64,000 bases of DNA from positions 2,852,001 through 2,916,000 of the forward strand of contig NZ_CP049255.1 of the NCBI RefSeq assembly GCF_011047135.1. Direction: 5' to 3'. Shown one piece after another: positions 39,288-47,292 of the stretch. The notes under the pieces are model-generated. The model did no database searches. It saw nothing but the letters and a program-made list of their open reading frames with translations, and had not been told where the DNA came from. This stretch comes from Microbacterium endophyticum (GTDB lineage: Bacteria; Actinomycetota; Actinomycetes; Actinomycetales; Microbacteriaceae). Position 1 is the first letter of the stretch, and each line of letters opens with the position of its first letter. A program made the translations under genes and the position numbers.

Positions 39288-40055
39288 TTATTCGTCCGTT
39301 GCGGGCTTCTCACGACGGTCTTCTTTGGAGCTCTCGGCCCTCACTATCTGCTCGCCCTTTTCCATTTCTAGTTGTAGATCTTTGGTCAGTTTCTTGGTCA
39401 TGCTGCGAAGGCACCGTTCGTGTGCGAGATGGTACACCCGTGCACGTCCCCTCACTTTGTCCACCTGCAGAAGCCTGTACAACTGGCGGGCGTGGTGCTC
39501 ACGCCACACATCGCACTCGACTCTCGCTACATCGAGATCGGATGTGCTCGTGGAGCGGTTTACTGCCTGAACCACGCGCTCACGTTGCTTGTCAAAGGAC
39601 CAGAATGCGTCTCCGAGGTTTCCGGCTGTATAGAACTGCGCCTCGGCGAGTACAGCTCGCCACTTGTCGGTGGCTGCCTCCTCGCGCGCCACCAAGGCAG
39701 GGCTTAGAGGTATTGCCATCGTTGTGGGTCTTGTTTGAGCGTCAAGTTCAGCGCCGCGCCGCTGAAGATCTTCGATGACGTGGAGCGTCGCGATGCCCAG
39801 CTCAGAAACTGCCGCGACGGCGCGCGTTCCGAACTCTCGTTCTCGGCCCGCCTCCTCCACGTTCATATCGATCAAGCGACTCCGAAGAGCCGAACGAGCA
39901 GAGATCCAGGCTCCGAGCGCAATTCCGCCGATCCCGAGCAGGGCTAGCAAGAGTGGTACGACGTAAACGCCTACTGGATCAGATGTCACTATCGCGCTGA
40001 ATGTTGGGTGAGTGAACACAGGCGAATACTCGCACGCCAGATGATAGTTCCGCAT
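39288..40055 (-). CDS. unrecognised single-pass membrane protein with helical cytosolic domain
   Basis: This 255-residue protein has one hydrophobic helix (VGVYVVPLLLALLGIGGIALGAW) followed by a long charged, mostly helical domain rich in Arg/Glu, probably coiled-coil in part. No family is recognised. A later GTG start would still keep the helix. It converges with the small cysteine protein gene. Confidence 0.65.
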   Translation of the reverse strand: MRNYHLACEYSPVFTHPTFSAIVTSDPVGVYVVPLLLALLGIGGIALGAWISARSALRSRLIDMNVEEAGREREFGTRAVAAVSELGIATLHVIEDLQRRGAELDAQTRPTTMAIPLSPALVAREEAATDKWRAVLAEAQFYTAGNLGDAFWSFDKQRERVVQAVNRSTSTSDLDVARVECDVWREHHARQLYRLLQVDKVRGRARVYHLAHERCLRSMTKKLTKDLQLEMEKGEQIVRAESSKEDRREKPATDE

Positions 40056-40129
40056 TGCTAGTCCAGAAGTATGGAGCCGCCGCTAGTCCAAGTGCCGGTC
40101 CATGCGCCTGGCGAGGACAACGGTTTCAT

Positions 40130-40723
40130 CTAATGCACGGGAATCTCTCGATAAAGAGCTGCGCGAGAAACACCCAAACGCTGTGCAACTTGCACGCGGG
40201 AGATTCCAGCGGCAAGTAGAGCGCGAGCGGTCTCGATTTTGTCGGCGGTCATCGTCTTGGGACGCCCCAGCTGGCGGCCGCGGGCGCGAGCGGCGTCACG
40301 TGCAGCTTCTGCGCGCTCGAGTATTAGTGCGCGCTCATACTCGGCCAAACTCGCGAAAATTCCAGCGAGCATGCGACCCGTCGGCGTCGTTAGGTCTATG
40401 CCTTCGCGGAGTGATCGAAGCTCAATGTCTTCAGCCACAATCCAATCGAGCAGCTTGACCATTTCAGAGAGCGAGCGGCCTAGCCTGTCGAGCGCGACCA
40501 CGACAAGCGTGTCGCCCGGACGCAAGACGCCGGGACGCTTGGCCGTTCCGCGCAGTGCGTCAAGGCCGTCCCTTTCCCATCTCGCACCGCTGCTCACGTC
40601 GCCGTAAATGTGATCCACAGGCACACCTGCTGCAACAAGTGCATCGGTCTGCTGATCGACGGATTGGCGAAGGGTTGATACGCGAACATAGCCGAACGTG
40701 CGGGCGCTCATATTAGAAGTCAT
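40130..40723 (-). CDS. serine recombinase (resolvase/invertase)
   Basis: This 197-residue small serine recombinase has the catalytic Ser in FGYVRVSTLRQS, the conserved RPGDTLVVVALDRLGRS and ASLAEYERALILERAEAARDAARARGR. A C-terminal HTH follows (ISRVQVAQRLGVSRAALYREI). Such enzymes resolve cointegrates or invert segments. No transposase is nearby. The true start may be ATG 40711 (MSARTFGYVRVS), four codons later. An inverted repeat upstream could be its crossover or operator site. Confidence 0.92.
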   Translation of the reverse strand: MTSNMSARTFGYVRVSTLRQSVDQQTDALVAAGVPVDHIYGDVSSGARWERDGLDALRGTAKRPGVLRPGDTLVVVALDRLGRSLSEMVKLLDWIVAEDIELRSLREGIDLTTPTGRMLAGIFASLAEYERALILERAEAARDAARARGRQLGRPKTMTADKIETARALLAAGISRVQVAQRLGVSRAALYREIPVH

Positions 40724-40732
40724 CTCTCAAGC

Positions 40733-40783
40733 ATGTCCGATCCTGGCGCATTTACACAATCGAACACACCGAATTTCGGACAT
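40733..40783. promoter_or_regulatory. inverted repeat upstream of the resolvase gene
   Basis: ATGTCCGA (40733-40740) is repeated inverted as TCGGACAT (40776-40783). It lies just upstream of the resolvase, where res sites or auto-operators are usually found. The rest of the 300-base gap to 41026 holds an 11-base tandem repeat (40960-40981) and a palindrome at 40999; no gene is seen in it. Confidence 0.4.
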
Positions 40784-40998
40784 ATTTTTGAGACACATTT
40801 CCGCCTCCCTTCGAACTAGATCGGGGATTGCAGGGTGTTTGTCCGTTATCAAGGAAACGAACACGCACGTACTCGTTCGTCGAACGGATGAACCGCGCCA
40901 GCGCGGTCACGCAGGCTCAATGGGCACAGCAATATGCCGATTGAGGCCGCAAGAGCGCCAGGAGGGCGACAGGAGGGCGACAGGTCGCAATATTGGGA

Positions 40999-41012
40999 AC
41001 CTGACGTCAGGT
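40999..41012. promoter_or_regulatory. 14-bp perfect palindrome at the AlbA_2 gene promoter
   Basis: ACCTGACGTCAGGT is a perfect 14-bp palindrome ending 13 bases before the ATG at 41026 and abutting a -10-like TATAGC (41012-41017). There is no Shine-Dalgarno, so the message may be leaderless, and a dimer bound here would block transcription. Confidence 0.5.
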
Positions 41013-41025
41013 ATAGCCTCAACAC

Positions 41026-42291
41026 ATGTTGAGTGACGATGAGCTTTCTGCACTTATCGAAGTCGGAGTCGAGTCGCGAAGTATCGAGTTCAAGGGGCCC
41101 GGTTCAACATCCTCGACTGACTTTGTCGCGATTGTTGCGCGAGCATGCATTGCCTTGGCAAACCAACGCGATGGAGGCCACCTTGTGATCGGCGTGGCGG
41201 ACAGTGACCCTGGAGGTGAGAATGGGGGTTTAGAAGCAAGTCACCTACAAGAGTGGCTTAGTCACGACATCGTGGTGGCTAAAATCAATGCGTATGCGGA
41301 TCCGCCGTTGCGCATGAAGCTCGAAGAAAAACATCTTCCCAATGGCGCCTCTGTCGTCGTCGTCGAGGTGGCCGAGTTCGATCAGATCCCCATCCTCAGC
41401 GCTAAAGAGTTCAGCGGAAAAATCATTCGTGGACAGCTTTACACGCGGTCTATGGCGAAGCCCGAAAGCTCAGCCAGCAATACACAGAATGAGCTGCGCG
41501 AAGTTCTGGAGTTGGCTGCCGAGAAGCAGTTGCAAGCATTTATCCGCACCGCTCGGCGGGCAGGAATCGCGGTCGGGCCCAGTGGGCCTAGTGAGCGCGA
41601 GAAATTTGCCGTCGAAAGAAGGTCTTTCTTTAGCGAGGTCGCCTCTCCACCTTTCACGGAGCGGCCGCATTTCTCTGTTGCGATTCACCCGGAGACTTAT
41701 GAATCCGAACGTTTGGACTATGAAGGTCTTCGAGGGATGGTTGCGAAAAGCACGGTTCGTCTCAGGGGGTGGCCGTTCCCGTACGTTCAGCGTGACTCTA
41801 TCTACGGACAGCGCTGGGTCGCGGGAGTAGAGGCGGAGATGCACCCCGAGATCTGGGGTCTGCATCAATCAGGGCAGTTTGTCAGTGCCTACCCACTGCC
41901 TCTGGACTACGGCCCTGATCGCGATGGGTTCGGAGATAGGGATTTAGGCAGACAGTACCTGCCCGTTTGGTTTCCAGTGATGTACATCTTCGAAGCTGTC
42001 GCGTTCGCATCTCGGTTACAGAAGACATATGCACCCGAGGAAAATCTCGAGGTGGGTTTTGCCATGGAGGGTGCGCAAGGGTGGGAGCTTATTGCAGCGG
42101 ACTCTGCCCGCGGCGGATTTCATCGCAGTTATCGCATGGGGTCATCATCTTGGAGTCGAACCGTCACCATCGCTCCTGATTTCATCGACGACGATCTCGA
42201 CGCCGCGGCGGCAGGAGCTGCGCGAGATCTCTTGCTGAGATTTGGGTGGACAGGTGTGACGAACGAAATCATAATCGGGATGAAAAGCTAG
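41026..42291 (+). CDS. AlbA_2 / Schlafen-type putative nucleic-acid-binding protein
   Basis: This 421-residue protein begins with an AlbA_2 (divergent Schlafen) domain at about 10-130: ESRSIEFKGP, then ACIALANQRDGGHLVIGVAD. The rest is not recognised. AlbA_2 proteins bind nucleic acids and act as regulators; several are linked to phage defence, which fits a mobile element, but nothing here proves it. The gene stands alone with its own palindromic operator and is followed by a strong inverted repeat. Confidence 0.82.
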   Translation: MLSDDELSALIEVGVESRSIEFKGPGSTSSTDFVAIVARACIALANQRDGGHLVIGVADSDPGGENGGLEASHLQEWLSHDIVVAKINAYADPPLRMKLEEKHLPNGASVVVVEVAEFDQIPILSAKEFSGKIIRGQLYTRSMAKPESSASNTQNELREVLELAAEKQLQAFIRTARRAGIAVGPSGPSEREKFAVERRSFFSEVASPPFTERPHFSVAIHPETYESERLDYEGLRGMVAKSTVRLRGWPFPYVQRDSIYGQRWVAGVEAEMHPEIWGLHQSGQFVSAYPLPLDYGPDRDGFGDRDLGRQYLPVWFPVMYIFEAVAFASRLQKTYAPEENLEVGFAMEGAQGWELIAADSARGGFHRSYRMGSSSWSRTVTIAPDFIDDDLDAAAAGAARDLLLRFGWTGVTNEIIIGMKS

Positions 42292-42408
42292 GCACTTGCG
42301 CGGATCTTGTGGCGCAAGAGTGAGGAAAGGGTCGGTCAGCTGCTGCTAGCTCTGACCAGCCCTTGTTTCCGATGGGATCGTTCCCACCATGGGGTGCATC
42401 CTCGGCGA

Positions 42409-42459
42409 TCCCGCGCAATGACCAAATGAAAGGAGAGAAAATCTGGTCATTGCGCGGGA
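42409..42459. repeat. 16-bp perfect inverted repeat between convergent genes
   Basis: 42409-42424 pairs perfectly with 42444-42459 (TCCCGCGCAATGACCA and its complement) around a 19-base purine-rich loop. It lies between the AlbA_2 gene and the convergent small-gene operon. There is no T-run, so a terminator, a processed RNA hairpin or a protein-binding site are all possible. A weaker GGTCAG/CTGACC repeat lies just before it. Confidence 0.6.
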
Positions 42460-42477
42460 ATTTTGCGGAAGTTCTAG

Positions 42478-42705
42478 TCAATCCGGGGCGAGAAACTCGA
42501 TTTCTTCGGTCGTGTCGAAGTACTTTCCGATCAGGCCTGGTCGTTCCCGTTCTGGGATCTCGATGCTCGCGTTCGCGCCAACGAATATCACTTCAAGGGC
42601 CCCGCCCGGTGAACTGATCAGGATGATTTCGGGCGAAGGGCGAACGACTGCGGCGCCGTCGGGCACGGCCATGGGCTCGACATCGGAAAGCCAAATAATT
42701 TTCAT
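42478..42705 (-). CDS. unrecognised 75-residue protein (fourth gene of the leftward operon)
   Basis: This small acidic, beta-rich protein (GGALEVIFVGANASIEIPER ... EEIEFLAPD) has no recognised family. Its ATG overlaps the preceding stop by ATGA, which supports translation. It is the last gene of the 44078-to-42478 operon. Confidence 0.62.
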   Translation of the reverse strand: MKIIWLSDVEPMAVPDGAAVVRPSPEIILISSPGGALEVIFVGANASIEIPERERPGLIGKYFDTTEEIEFLAPD

Positions 42706-42950
42706 TTTCGCGTCTGACCGCCGAAAATGAAGCTCGCAATGTCTTGGCGTATTTCGGTGGGAATGAAAACTTCTCCGGCGGACGTGAACGCATGGACGCG
42801 ACCATTGAAAAGCGCATACGAAACCGTTTTTGCCGCATTCGCGGCCACCTGGGTGCCCCTCGGCGCCCCGTAGGACGTTGCCCCCACGCGAAATCTGACG
42901 GGGCCGTCAGGCAGCGTTTTCTTTGCCAGGAGATACGGGTTCGATTTCAT
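42702..42950 (-). CDS. unrecognised 82-residue protein (third gene of the leftward operon)
   Basis: This small protein (MKSNPYLLAKKTLPDGPVRF ... EIRQDIASFIFGG) has no recognised domain. It is joined to both neighbours by ATGA overlaps. Coupling is the main evidence that it is real. Confidence 0.62.
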   Translation of the reverse strand: MKSNPYLLAKKTLPDGPVRFRVGATSYGAPRGTQVAANAAKTVSYALFNGRVHAFTSAGEVFIPTEIRQDIASFIFGGQTRK

Positions 42951-43465
42951 GATGATGAGATGACGGCGCGAGGTCGTTGCGAGCGAGCAAAATCGTCTTC
43001 CGCGAGTTTCCGAGCCTCGGAGCTTTGGCCCGGCAGAATGTCCGTCGAAACCGAAGTCGGCATCGACCCGAATTTCCGCTGAACTTCAGCCAATGCCCTC
43101 GCTCGTTCACGCGGGTCGGCCTGAGAATGCGCGAGCTGGCGGGCTTGTTCGCGGTGAATCTCCCAGATCGGATCGCCTTTCTTGTCCCAAGGGTCGAGCT
43201 CGATACGGCCTCGCGCAACGCGTTGAACGCCCCATTTTCTTAGCTGTTGATCGGGATTTCCGATCCATTCCAGTTCATCTTGGCGATAGGTGAGGGTGTC
43301 TATCGTGACGCGCACGACCGCGCCGCGTCCATAAACTTCGCCGCCGAAACCTGGAATTCCGAGCGCGAGCGTCGTGCCGGAAACAAGAATTGTCACTTCT
43401 TCGCCGACTCGCCACTCGGCCTCCGCGAGCTCGTCGAGCGCGTCAGAATCTTCTTTATTGTTCAT
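42947..43465 (-). CDS. unrecognised 172-residue protein (second gene of the leftward operon)
   Basis: The acidic N-terminus (MNNKEDSDALDELAEAEWRVG) is followed by a beta-rich core (VVRVTIDTLTYRQDELEWIG) and a charged helical C-terminus. No family is recognised; the style resembles accessory proteins of actinophages. ATG 43465 has a GGAGAA site upstream and overlaps the preceding gene by 11 bases; the frame upstream of it is only the shadow of that gene. Confidence 0.65.
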   Translation of the reverse strand: MNNKEDSDALDELAEAEWRVGEEVTILVSGTTLALGIPGFGGEVYGRGAVVRVTIDTLTYRQDELEWIGNPDQQLRKWGVQRVARGRIELDPWDKKGDPIWEIHREQARQLAHSQADPRERARALAEVQRKFGSMPTSVSTDILPGQSSEARKLAEDDFARSQRPRAVISSS

Positions 43466-44078
43466 TGTGTTCTCCGGTTTCCGAATCTTCTTTTTCTTCG
43501 CGCAGAAACTCGGCCCACTCGTGGAGCCCAAGCGCTTCCAGTTCGCGGGCGAGAGGTTCCGCGATTTCTGGACTTTTCAGGGCAGCATTTTCAACCGCCA
43601 AAGCGAGGCCCTGTGCGAGGTGAGACCTCTCTGATGCCGAGGCGAATGACGCCGCAATCGCCTCGCTCGTCACGCCAAGGGCGGCGAGAGAATTCGTCGC
43701 GCGCACGGCGCTGTCGCCGAGCACGCCGCCGAGCCGGAGGTCGCCGCGCTGATAGGCCAATTTCGAGGCGTTTCGGGCACGATCCGCGATTGCGGCGACG
43801 CTCTCCACCAGGGACAGGTTTTCCTCGTCTGCGGCTGCGTCACCACCGCCGACCAGACGCAGAGATTCATGATTTTTGAGGTGCCGGTAAATCGAATCGC
43901 GACCGACCCCGTAACGTCCGGCTACTTCTGCGACGGAGAGCCGCTCGACGGCAAGAGAGCGCACGATTTCGTCAACGTCCACGTGCGCACAAACCCTGCA
44001 CACAGGTTGGCCGCTCGGTGCCCGCTGAATCGTCGTTGTCGCGTTGTTCATGCTCGGAAATGTACGCGCAAATTGCAT
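43455..44078 (-). CDS. HTH protein with N-terminal Cys pair, terminase-small-subunit-like (first gene of the leftward operon)
   Basis: This 207-residue protein has CRVCAHVDVDEIVRSLA followed by an HTH, VAEVAGRYGVGRDSIYRHLKNHE. This CxxC-then-HTH plan is typical of phage DNA-binding proteins that sit where small terminase subunits are expected. A long alanine-rich helical region follows. It heads the operon; direct repeats lie 50-80 bases upstream of the start. A second in-frame ATG at 44051 is possible. Terminase function is inference. Confidence 0.68.
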   Translation of the reverse strand: MQFARTFPSMNNATTTIQRAPSGQPVCRVCAHVDVDEIVRSLAVERLSVAEVAGRYGVGRDSIYRHLKNHESLRLVGGGDAAADEENLSLVESVAAIADRARNASKLAYQRGDLRLGGVLGDSAVRATNSLAALGVTSEAIAASFASASERSHLAQGLALAVENAALKSPEIAEPLARELEALGLHEWAEFLREEKEDSETGEHNEQ

Positions 44079-44129
44079 GATTATCCTGCGACACGCCGAC
44101 GCATAAATAGCTTCTGACCTGGGATTATT

Positions 44130-44158
44130 AGCACGTATGCTTTAGCGTGAGCACGTAT
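44130..44158. repeat. short direct repeats upstream of the leftward operon
   Basis: AGCACGTAT occurs at 44130-44138 and 44150-44158, two helical turns apart, among several TTAGC motifs between 44127 and 44195. They lie upstream of the start at 44078 and look like operator or iteron half-sites. Confidence 0.4.
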
Positions 44159-44188
44159 CGACGTCGGTTAGCGCATACAGGGCTGGAG

Positions 44189-44386
44189 TTAGCACGGATT
44201 GGCTGACGGGGCGCCTCCGTAGTACCCGTCGTGCCGGTCATATCGCTGGTCCTGCCCTTCGGGCGCTCCGGGCAAGTCCTTTGCAGGTGAGCGAGCGCGC
44301 TGAGCAGCCAATTCATGAAGGATCCCCGCGGCCGGATCCGTCCCAGCGCTCCCACCGAAGCGGCCTCGGCGATAACTCGGCTCCAG
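44189..44386 (-). other. in-frame continuation after the stop of the 44387 gene
   Basis: Directly after the TAA of the gene above, the same frame stays open for 65 codons and ends ...DRHDGYYGGAPSANPC before the next stop. There is no good start codon apart from a leading CTG and an internal TTG. It may be the lost C-terminus of a longer protein cut by a nonsense mutation, or chance. No other gene is seen in 44079-44386. Confidence 0.3.
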
Positions 44387-45187
44387 TTATTCACCCTCGC
44401 GTGCGGCGAGGGCCGCGGCCATCCTCTGGGTGGTGCGCAAGGAGCGGCCCAGAGCATCGGCTTTTTGTTGCATCGTTTGGAGGCTACCGAGCTTCGCGAG
44501 CTTGTCCACGTCCGACTCGGTCCAGGTCTTCGAGCGGCGCCGGGCTAGTTTGCCGCCGATGCTCCCGAGCGCCTGCTGGCGGGCAATCCACGTAGGTGTC
44601 CAATCTCGCAGAACAGCGGTCGCGGCTTTGTTTGCCATCTCTTCGACGAGCAACGTGCTGAGCCCGGGCCCCTTACCGTCGTAGGGATGGAAAGTGGTTG
44701 CACGCTCCAGTACCCGGGTCTCGAAAAGCCATGCCAGGTCCGCATGTGCCGCGGGGGCGAAGCCAGCGAGATACAGGTCGTTCAGGATGCGGTATCCCCA
44801 GTTTTGCAGATACTTCCAGACGTCTGCGTAGTAGCTGCTTCCGCTGTGAAGAGTTTCTCCCGTAGCTGCATCGCGCTTTTCTCGGGCATAGACAAGACGC
44901 AGCGGAGGAAAACGCAAGACTTTCCGCTCACCTCTGTCTTTCCTATTTGCTCTGGTTGCTAGCTTGGCTGTGGCTTCTAGGTGTGCCCTCGTTGTGGGGT
45001 AACTGGCCTCAGATGGCGGGGGCGAGTTGGTAGAAACATGGCCCGGCTCCGCTACCTCAAATGGCGGGGTCGAATTAGCGGCAATACGCCATGCGGCTCG
45101 ATGAAGAGCTGCACGTCTGTCGGTTTCACCGAACTTCTGGACTGCTTCACGAGAGAAAGGCACCCGATTCGATTCAGCATCAGGCAT
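44387..45187 (-). CDS. unrecognised protein with C-terminal helix-turn-helix, possibly replication- or regulation-related
   Basis: This 266-residue basic protein has a middle part rich in Trp/Tyr (SSYYADVWKYLQNWGYRIL) and a C-terminal HTH (LQTMQQKADALGRSLRTTQR). No replication-initiator family is clearly matched. The position and HTH would suit an element replication or regulatory protein; this is a guess. An in-frame open stretch follows its stop, so it may be truncated. Confidence 0.62.
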   Translation of the reverse strand: MPDAESNRVPFSREAVQKFGETDRRAALHRAAWRIAANSTPPFEVAEPGHVSTNSPPPSEASYPTTRAHLEATAKLATRANRKDRGERKVLRFPPLRLVYAREKRDAATGETLHSGSSYYADVWKYLQNWGYRILNDLYLAGFAPAAHADLAWLFETRVLERATTFHPYDGKGPGLSTLLVEEMANKAATAVLRDWTPTWIARQQALGSIGGKLARRRSKTWTESDVDKLAKLGSLQTMQQKADALGRSLRTTQRMAAALAAREGE

Positions 45188-45674
45188 GGATGTCCCCCTG
45201 AAACTTCCGCAGTTTTGATATCGCGGGCTCCGGGTAGACCTCTTTGTGCCAGCTCAGGGTGCCCCCAGCAAGCTGAGCTGTGATCGCACGGCAAACGGTC
45301 GGTCGCGGTTGTGAAACCGACCGTTTTCCGTCCGCTTGCGCGTTGTCTCTGTTTCCACATTTCGGGGGTCTCAGGCAGGGGCATACCGAAGAGATACCGC
45401 TTCCGGGCGGTGGCGAATCTGCGGGCTCGCGAGTAATTTCAGTTTCGATGGCTTGCTCCTTGTTTGGACGCGACGGCTCATCGCGCTCGTTCAAGGCGTT
45501 ATACGCACCGGGACGCGCGCCAACACAAGGGTCTCCAAGAATTCTTCTGCGGATCCCACCTCGAGACTCACGCCGCCAAAAGGCGCGGCGCCGTATTCGC
45601 AGGCGTGCCTGACTTATCCACAGCCGCGGAGTCGCACGACCACATGCGGAGCCCTGCTCTCTAAACTCTGTCGC
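45188..45674. other. 488-base stretch with ambiguous overlapping reading frames
   Basis: Two minus-strand frames are open here. One ends at 45180 with an ATGCCTGA overlap with the gene downstream, which is the kind of junction expected for a coupled gene. The other encodes a protein beginning MPLPETPEMWKQRQRASG from about 45384. Neither shows a recognised domain, and they exclude each other, so no CDS is called. Confidence 0.3.
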
Positions 45675-45800
45675 ATGGATGGCGATGAACTCGGCGAGGC
45701 GACACCGCATTGCGCGATTTGTCTGGTGAGGCTCGAACCGGAACAGGCGGCACGCGGGTTGTTTTGGCGCTGCCCGTCTTGCGGGAGCCTGCGAATCTAA
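45675..45800 (+). CDS. zinc-ribbon microprotein (41 residues)
   Basis: This very short ORF has two CxxC knuckles (CAIC ... CPSC) 21 residues apart, the spacing of a small zinc ribbon. No Shine-Dalgarno is seen. Short zinc-ribbon proteins of this size are frequent in mobile elements of actinobacteria. The regular Cys pairing is the evidence. Confidence 0.5.
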   Translation: MDGDELGEATPHCAICLVRLEPEQAARGLFWRCPSCGSLRI

Positions 45801-46157
45801 CCAGCGGCTTGGAGCAAAAGCACTCACCACCGAGACACCCAACACGTGGAGGCCCCGCCCGGCGTTCCGACGTTGAATCTCCCTTCTGATCGCCACAGCG
45901 GGTCCGCTCATCATCTTCTATGGCGTCATGTCCGGACGATGAAGTTGCGCTGTGGATCGGACTCGGCGGCACAATGCTAGGCACCCCAGCCTCTTCGCTC
46001 GCCTCGGTAAACGTGCCTCATCGACCGTAGTGATCGTCGCTCGAACACGAGATTGTTGTGTTCACCACAGACAGATCCAACGAACGTGGCTAAATCGCCG
46101 TTGGCGACGGCAGAAGTCAGTACGGTGAGCCTAGGTTCGTTGCCAGGGAGAATATAT
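45801..46157. other. 357-base intergenic stretch
   Basis: No gene, tRNA or strong hairpin is seen. The last 70 bases become AT-rich towards ATG 46158 and probably hold its promoter. Confidence 0.5.
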
Positions 46158-47252
46158 ATGCAATTACTAAAAGAGGCCGTGCGTGCACGGGCGGGTGTCG
46201 TCAATCTGCTCGGAATAGCGATTGTTCTTGCAGTCGGAGTGAATCTAGTTGCGGCAGGACTTTCGTCCTGGCTGACCCCTTGGGGAGGTGCGGTTTTGGG
46301 GGCCGTCCTGGTTTTCACGACAAGCATTGTTGTTGTATTGGTGCAGCTGCGGTCACGACGAGAGGCAGTTGTGTATCGAGGCTTCCTGCCGATCTACAAA
46401 GGAGTACCGGTGAGAGTTCCCGGTTACCACCTCGCGAACTCGGCCGAGATGTATCTTCGTGCCGTCCTTGACGAAAAGCCCGCTCTTGCCGCGCAGTGGG
46501 ATGCTGAGCCACTATTACCGACGAAGTCTGGCCTTCCGAATGTGAACGGCGCTCAATCGAGACTGATTCGGGAAGCTGTCGAGTATGTTCTTCTGGACTC
46601 ACTTTCGACGAATCTGACCGACTACTTCAACAAGGATTCATGGTTCCGAACCCGAATAAGGACGCACGAGAGAGACCATCTCCGCGACCTTTTCCCAGAC
46701 AATCGTATTCTTGAATTTCTTTCTAGCCCTTACGAGGATCGCGATGGCTTCGCCGAACGCCGCTCCGCGGAGGATGGCGAAGTTCGTACAAGAGGGCGAG
46801 CCATTGCTATTTACTCCGGGACGCGTATTTTCAGCGAATTTAGGCTAAATCTTCCGAAAGATGTTCACGTCAGGAGACTCGCCCCTGGCCGGATTCTGTT
46901 CGATAGTCGCTACATGCAGACGGAGCTCAAAGTTGAGTTTGACGGGGCGAGTTACAACCTGGATCGCGATTTTCTCGAAGCTTACATTGGCATAAAGGAT
47001 CATGATTTTGTCTACAGCGACAGTGGAAACGTATGGTCAGTTAGGCTGACGTTTGAATCGAGGTTGAGGTGGCGAAGTTTCTTCAGTCTTCGTGCCTGGC
47101 GGCTCCATAAGTGGGCAGAATCCTTCGCGGAGAAGTCTCGAAACCGCTTCGACGGGGCATCTTTTCTCAGTTCAATTTCGTGGGAGGCCACGCGCACAAT
47201 GTTGAGAGTGCAGAAAACCCTTGGATCGTCGTCGAACTCCACTCACAGCTGA
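46158..47252 (+). CDS. unrecognised protein with two N-terminal transmembrane helices
   Basis: This 364-residue protein has two hydrophobic helices at about 14-33 and 39-58, then a soluble domain of 300 residues. That domain is rich in Arg, Phe and Asp (SWFRTRIRTHERDHLRDLFP). No family is recognised. The AGGGAG site 8 bases before ATG 46158 decides the start. Base composition is visibly more AT-rich than the chromosome, a sign of foreign origin. The two-TM plan is that of some abortive-infection effectors, by analogy only. Confidence 0.7.
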   Translation: MQLLKEAVRARAGVVNLLGIAIVLAVGVNLVAAGLSSWLTPWGGAVLGAVLVFTTSIVVVLVQLRSRREAVVYRGFLPIYKGVPVRVPGYHLANSAEMYLRAVLDEKPALAAQWDAEPLLPTKSGLPNVNGAQSRLIREAVEYVLLDSLSTNLTDYFNKDSWFRTRIRTHERDHLRDLFPDNRILEFLSSPYEDRDGFAERRSAEDGEVRTRGRAIAIYSGTRIFSEFRLNLPKDVHVRRLAPGRILFDSRYMQTELKVEFDGASYNLDRDFLEAYIGIKDHDFVYSDSGNVWSVRLTFESRLRWRSFFSLRAWRLHKWAESFAEKSRNRFDGASFLSSISWEATRTMLRVQKTLGSSSNSTHS

Positions 47253-47292
47253 TTGGCTATACCGCTTTGAATTGCGTCTCTTCCTCGTGGAA

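Noticed and set aside
40960..40981. Tandem 11-base repeat considered as a CRISPR or iteron array
   Set aside because: Only two adjacent units (AGGAGGGCGAC) with no spacer; most likely a small slippage duplication.
43455..43531. Extended start of the 172-residue protein at 43531
   Set aside because: The extra 22 codons lie inside the upstream gene; ATG 43465 with a GGAGAA site is better.
43247..43879. 210-codon plus-strand frame in the element, Arg-rich
   Set aside because: It opposes the leftward operon whose overlaps and ribosome sites are convincing; no domain seen.
44128..44457. 109-codon minus-strand frame after the HTH gene
   Set aside because: It overlaps the end of that gene in another frame, has no domain and uses a weak start.
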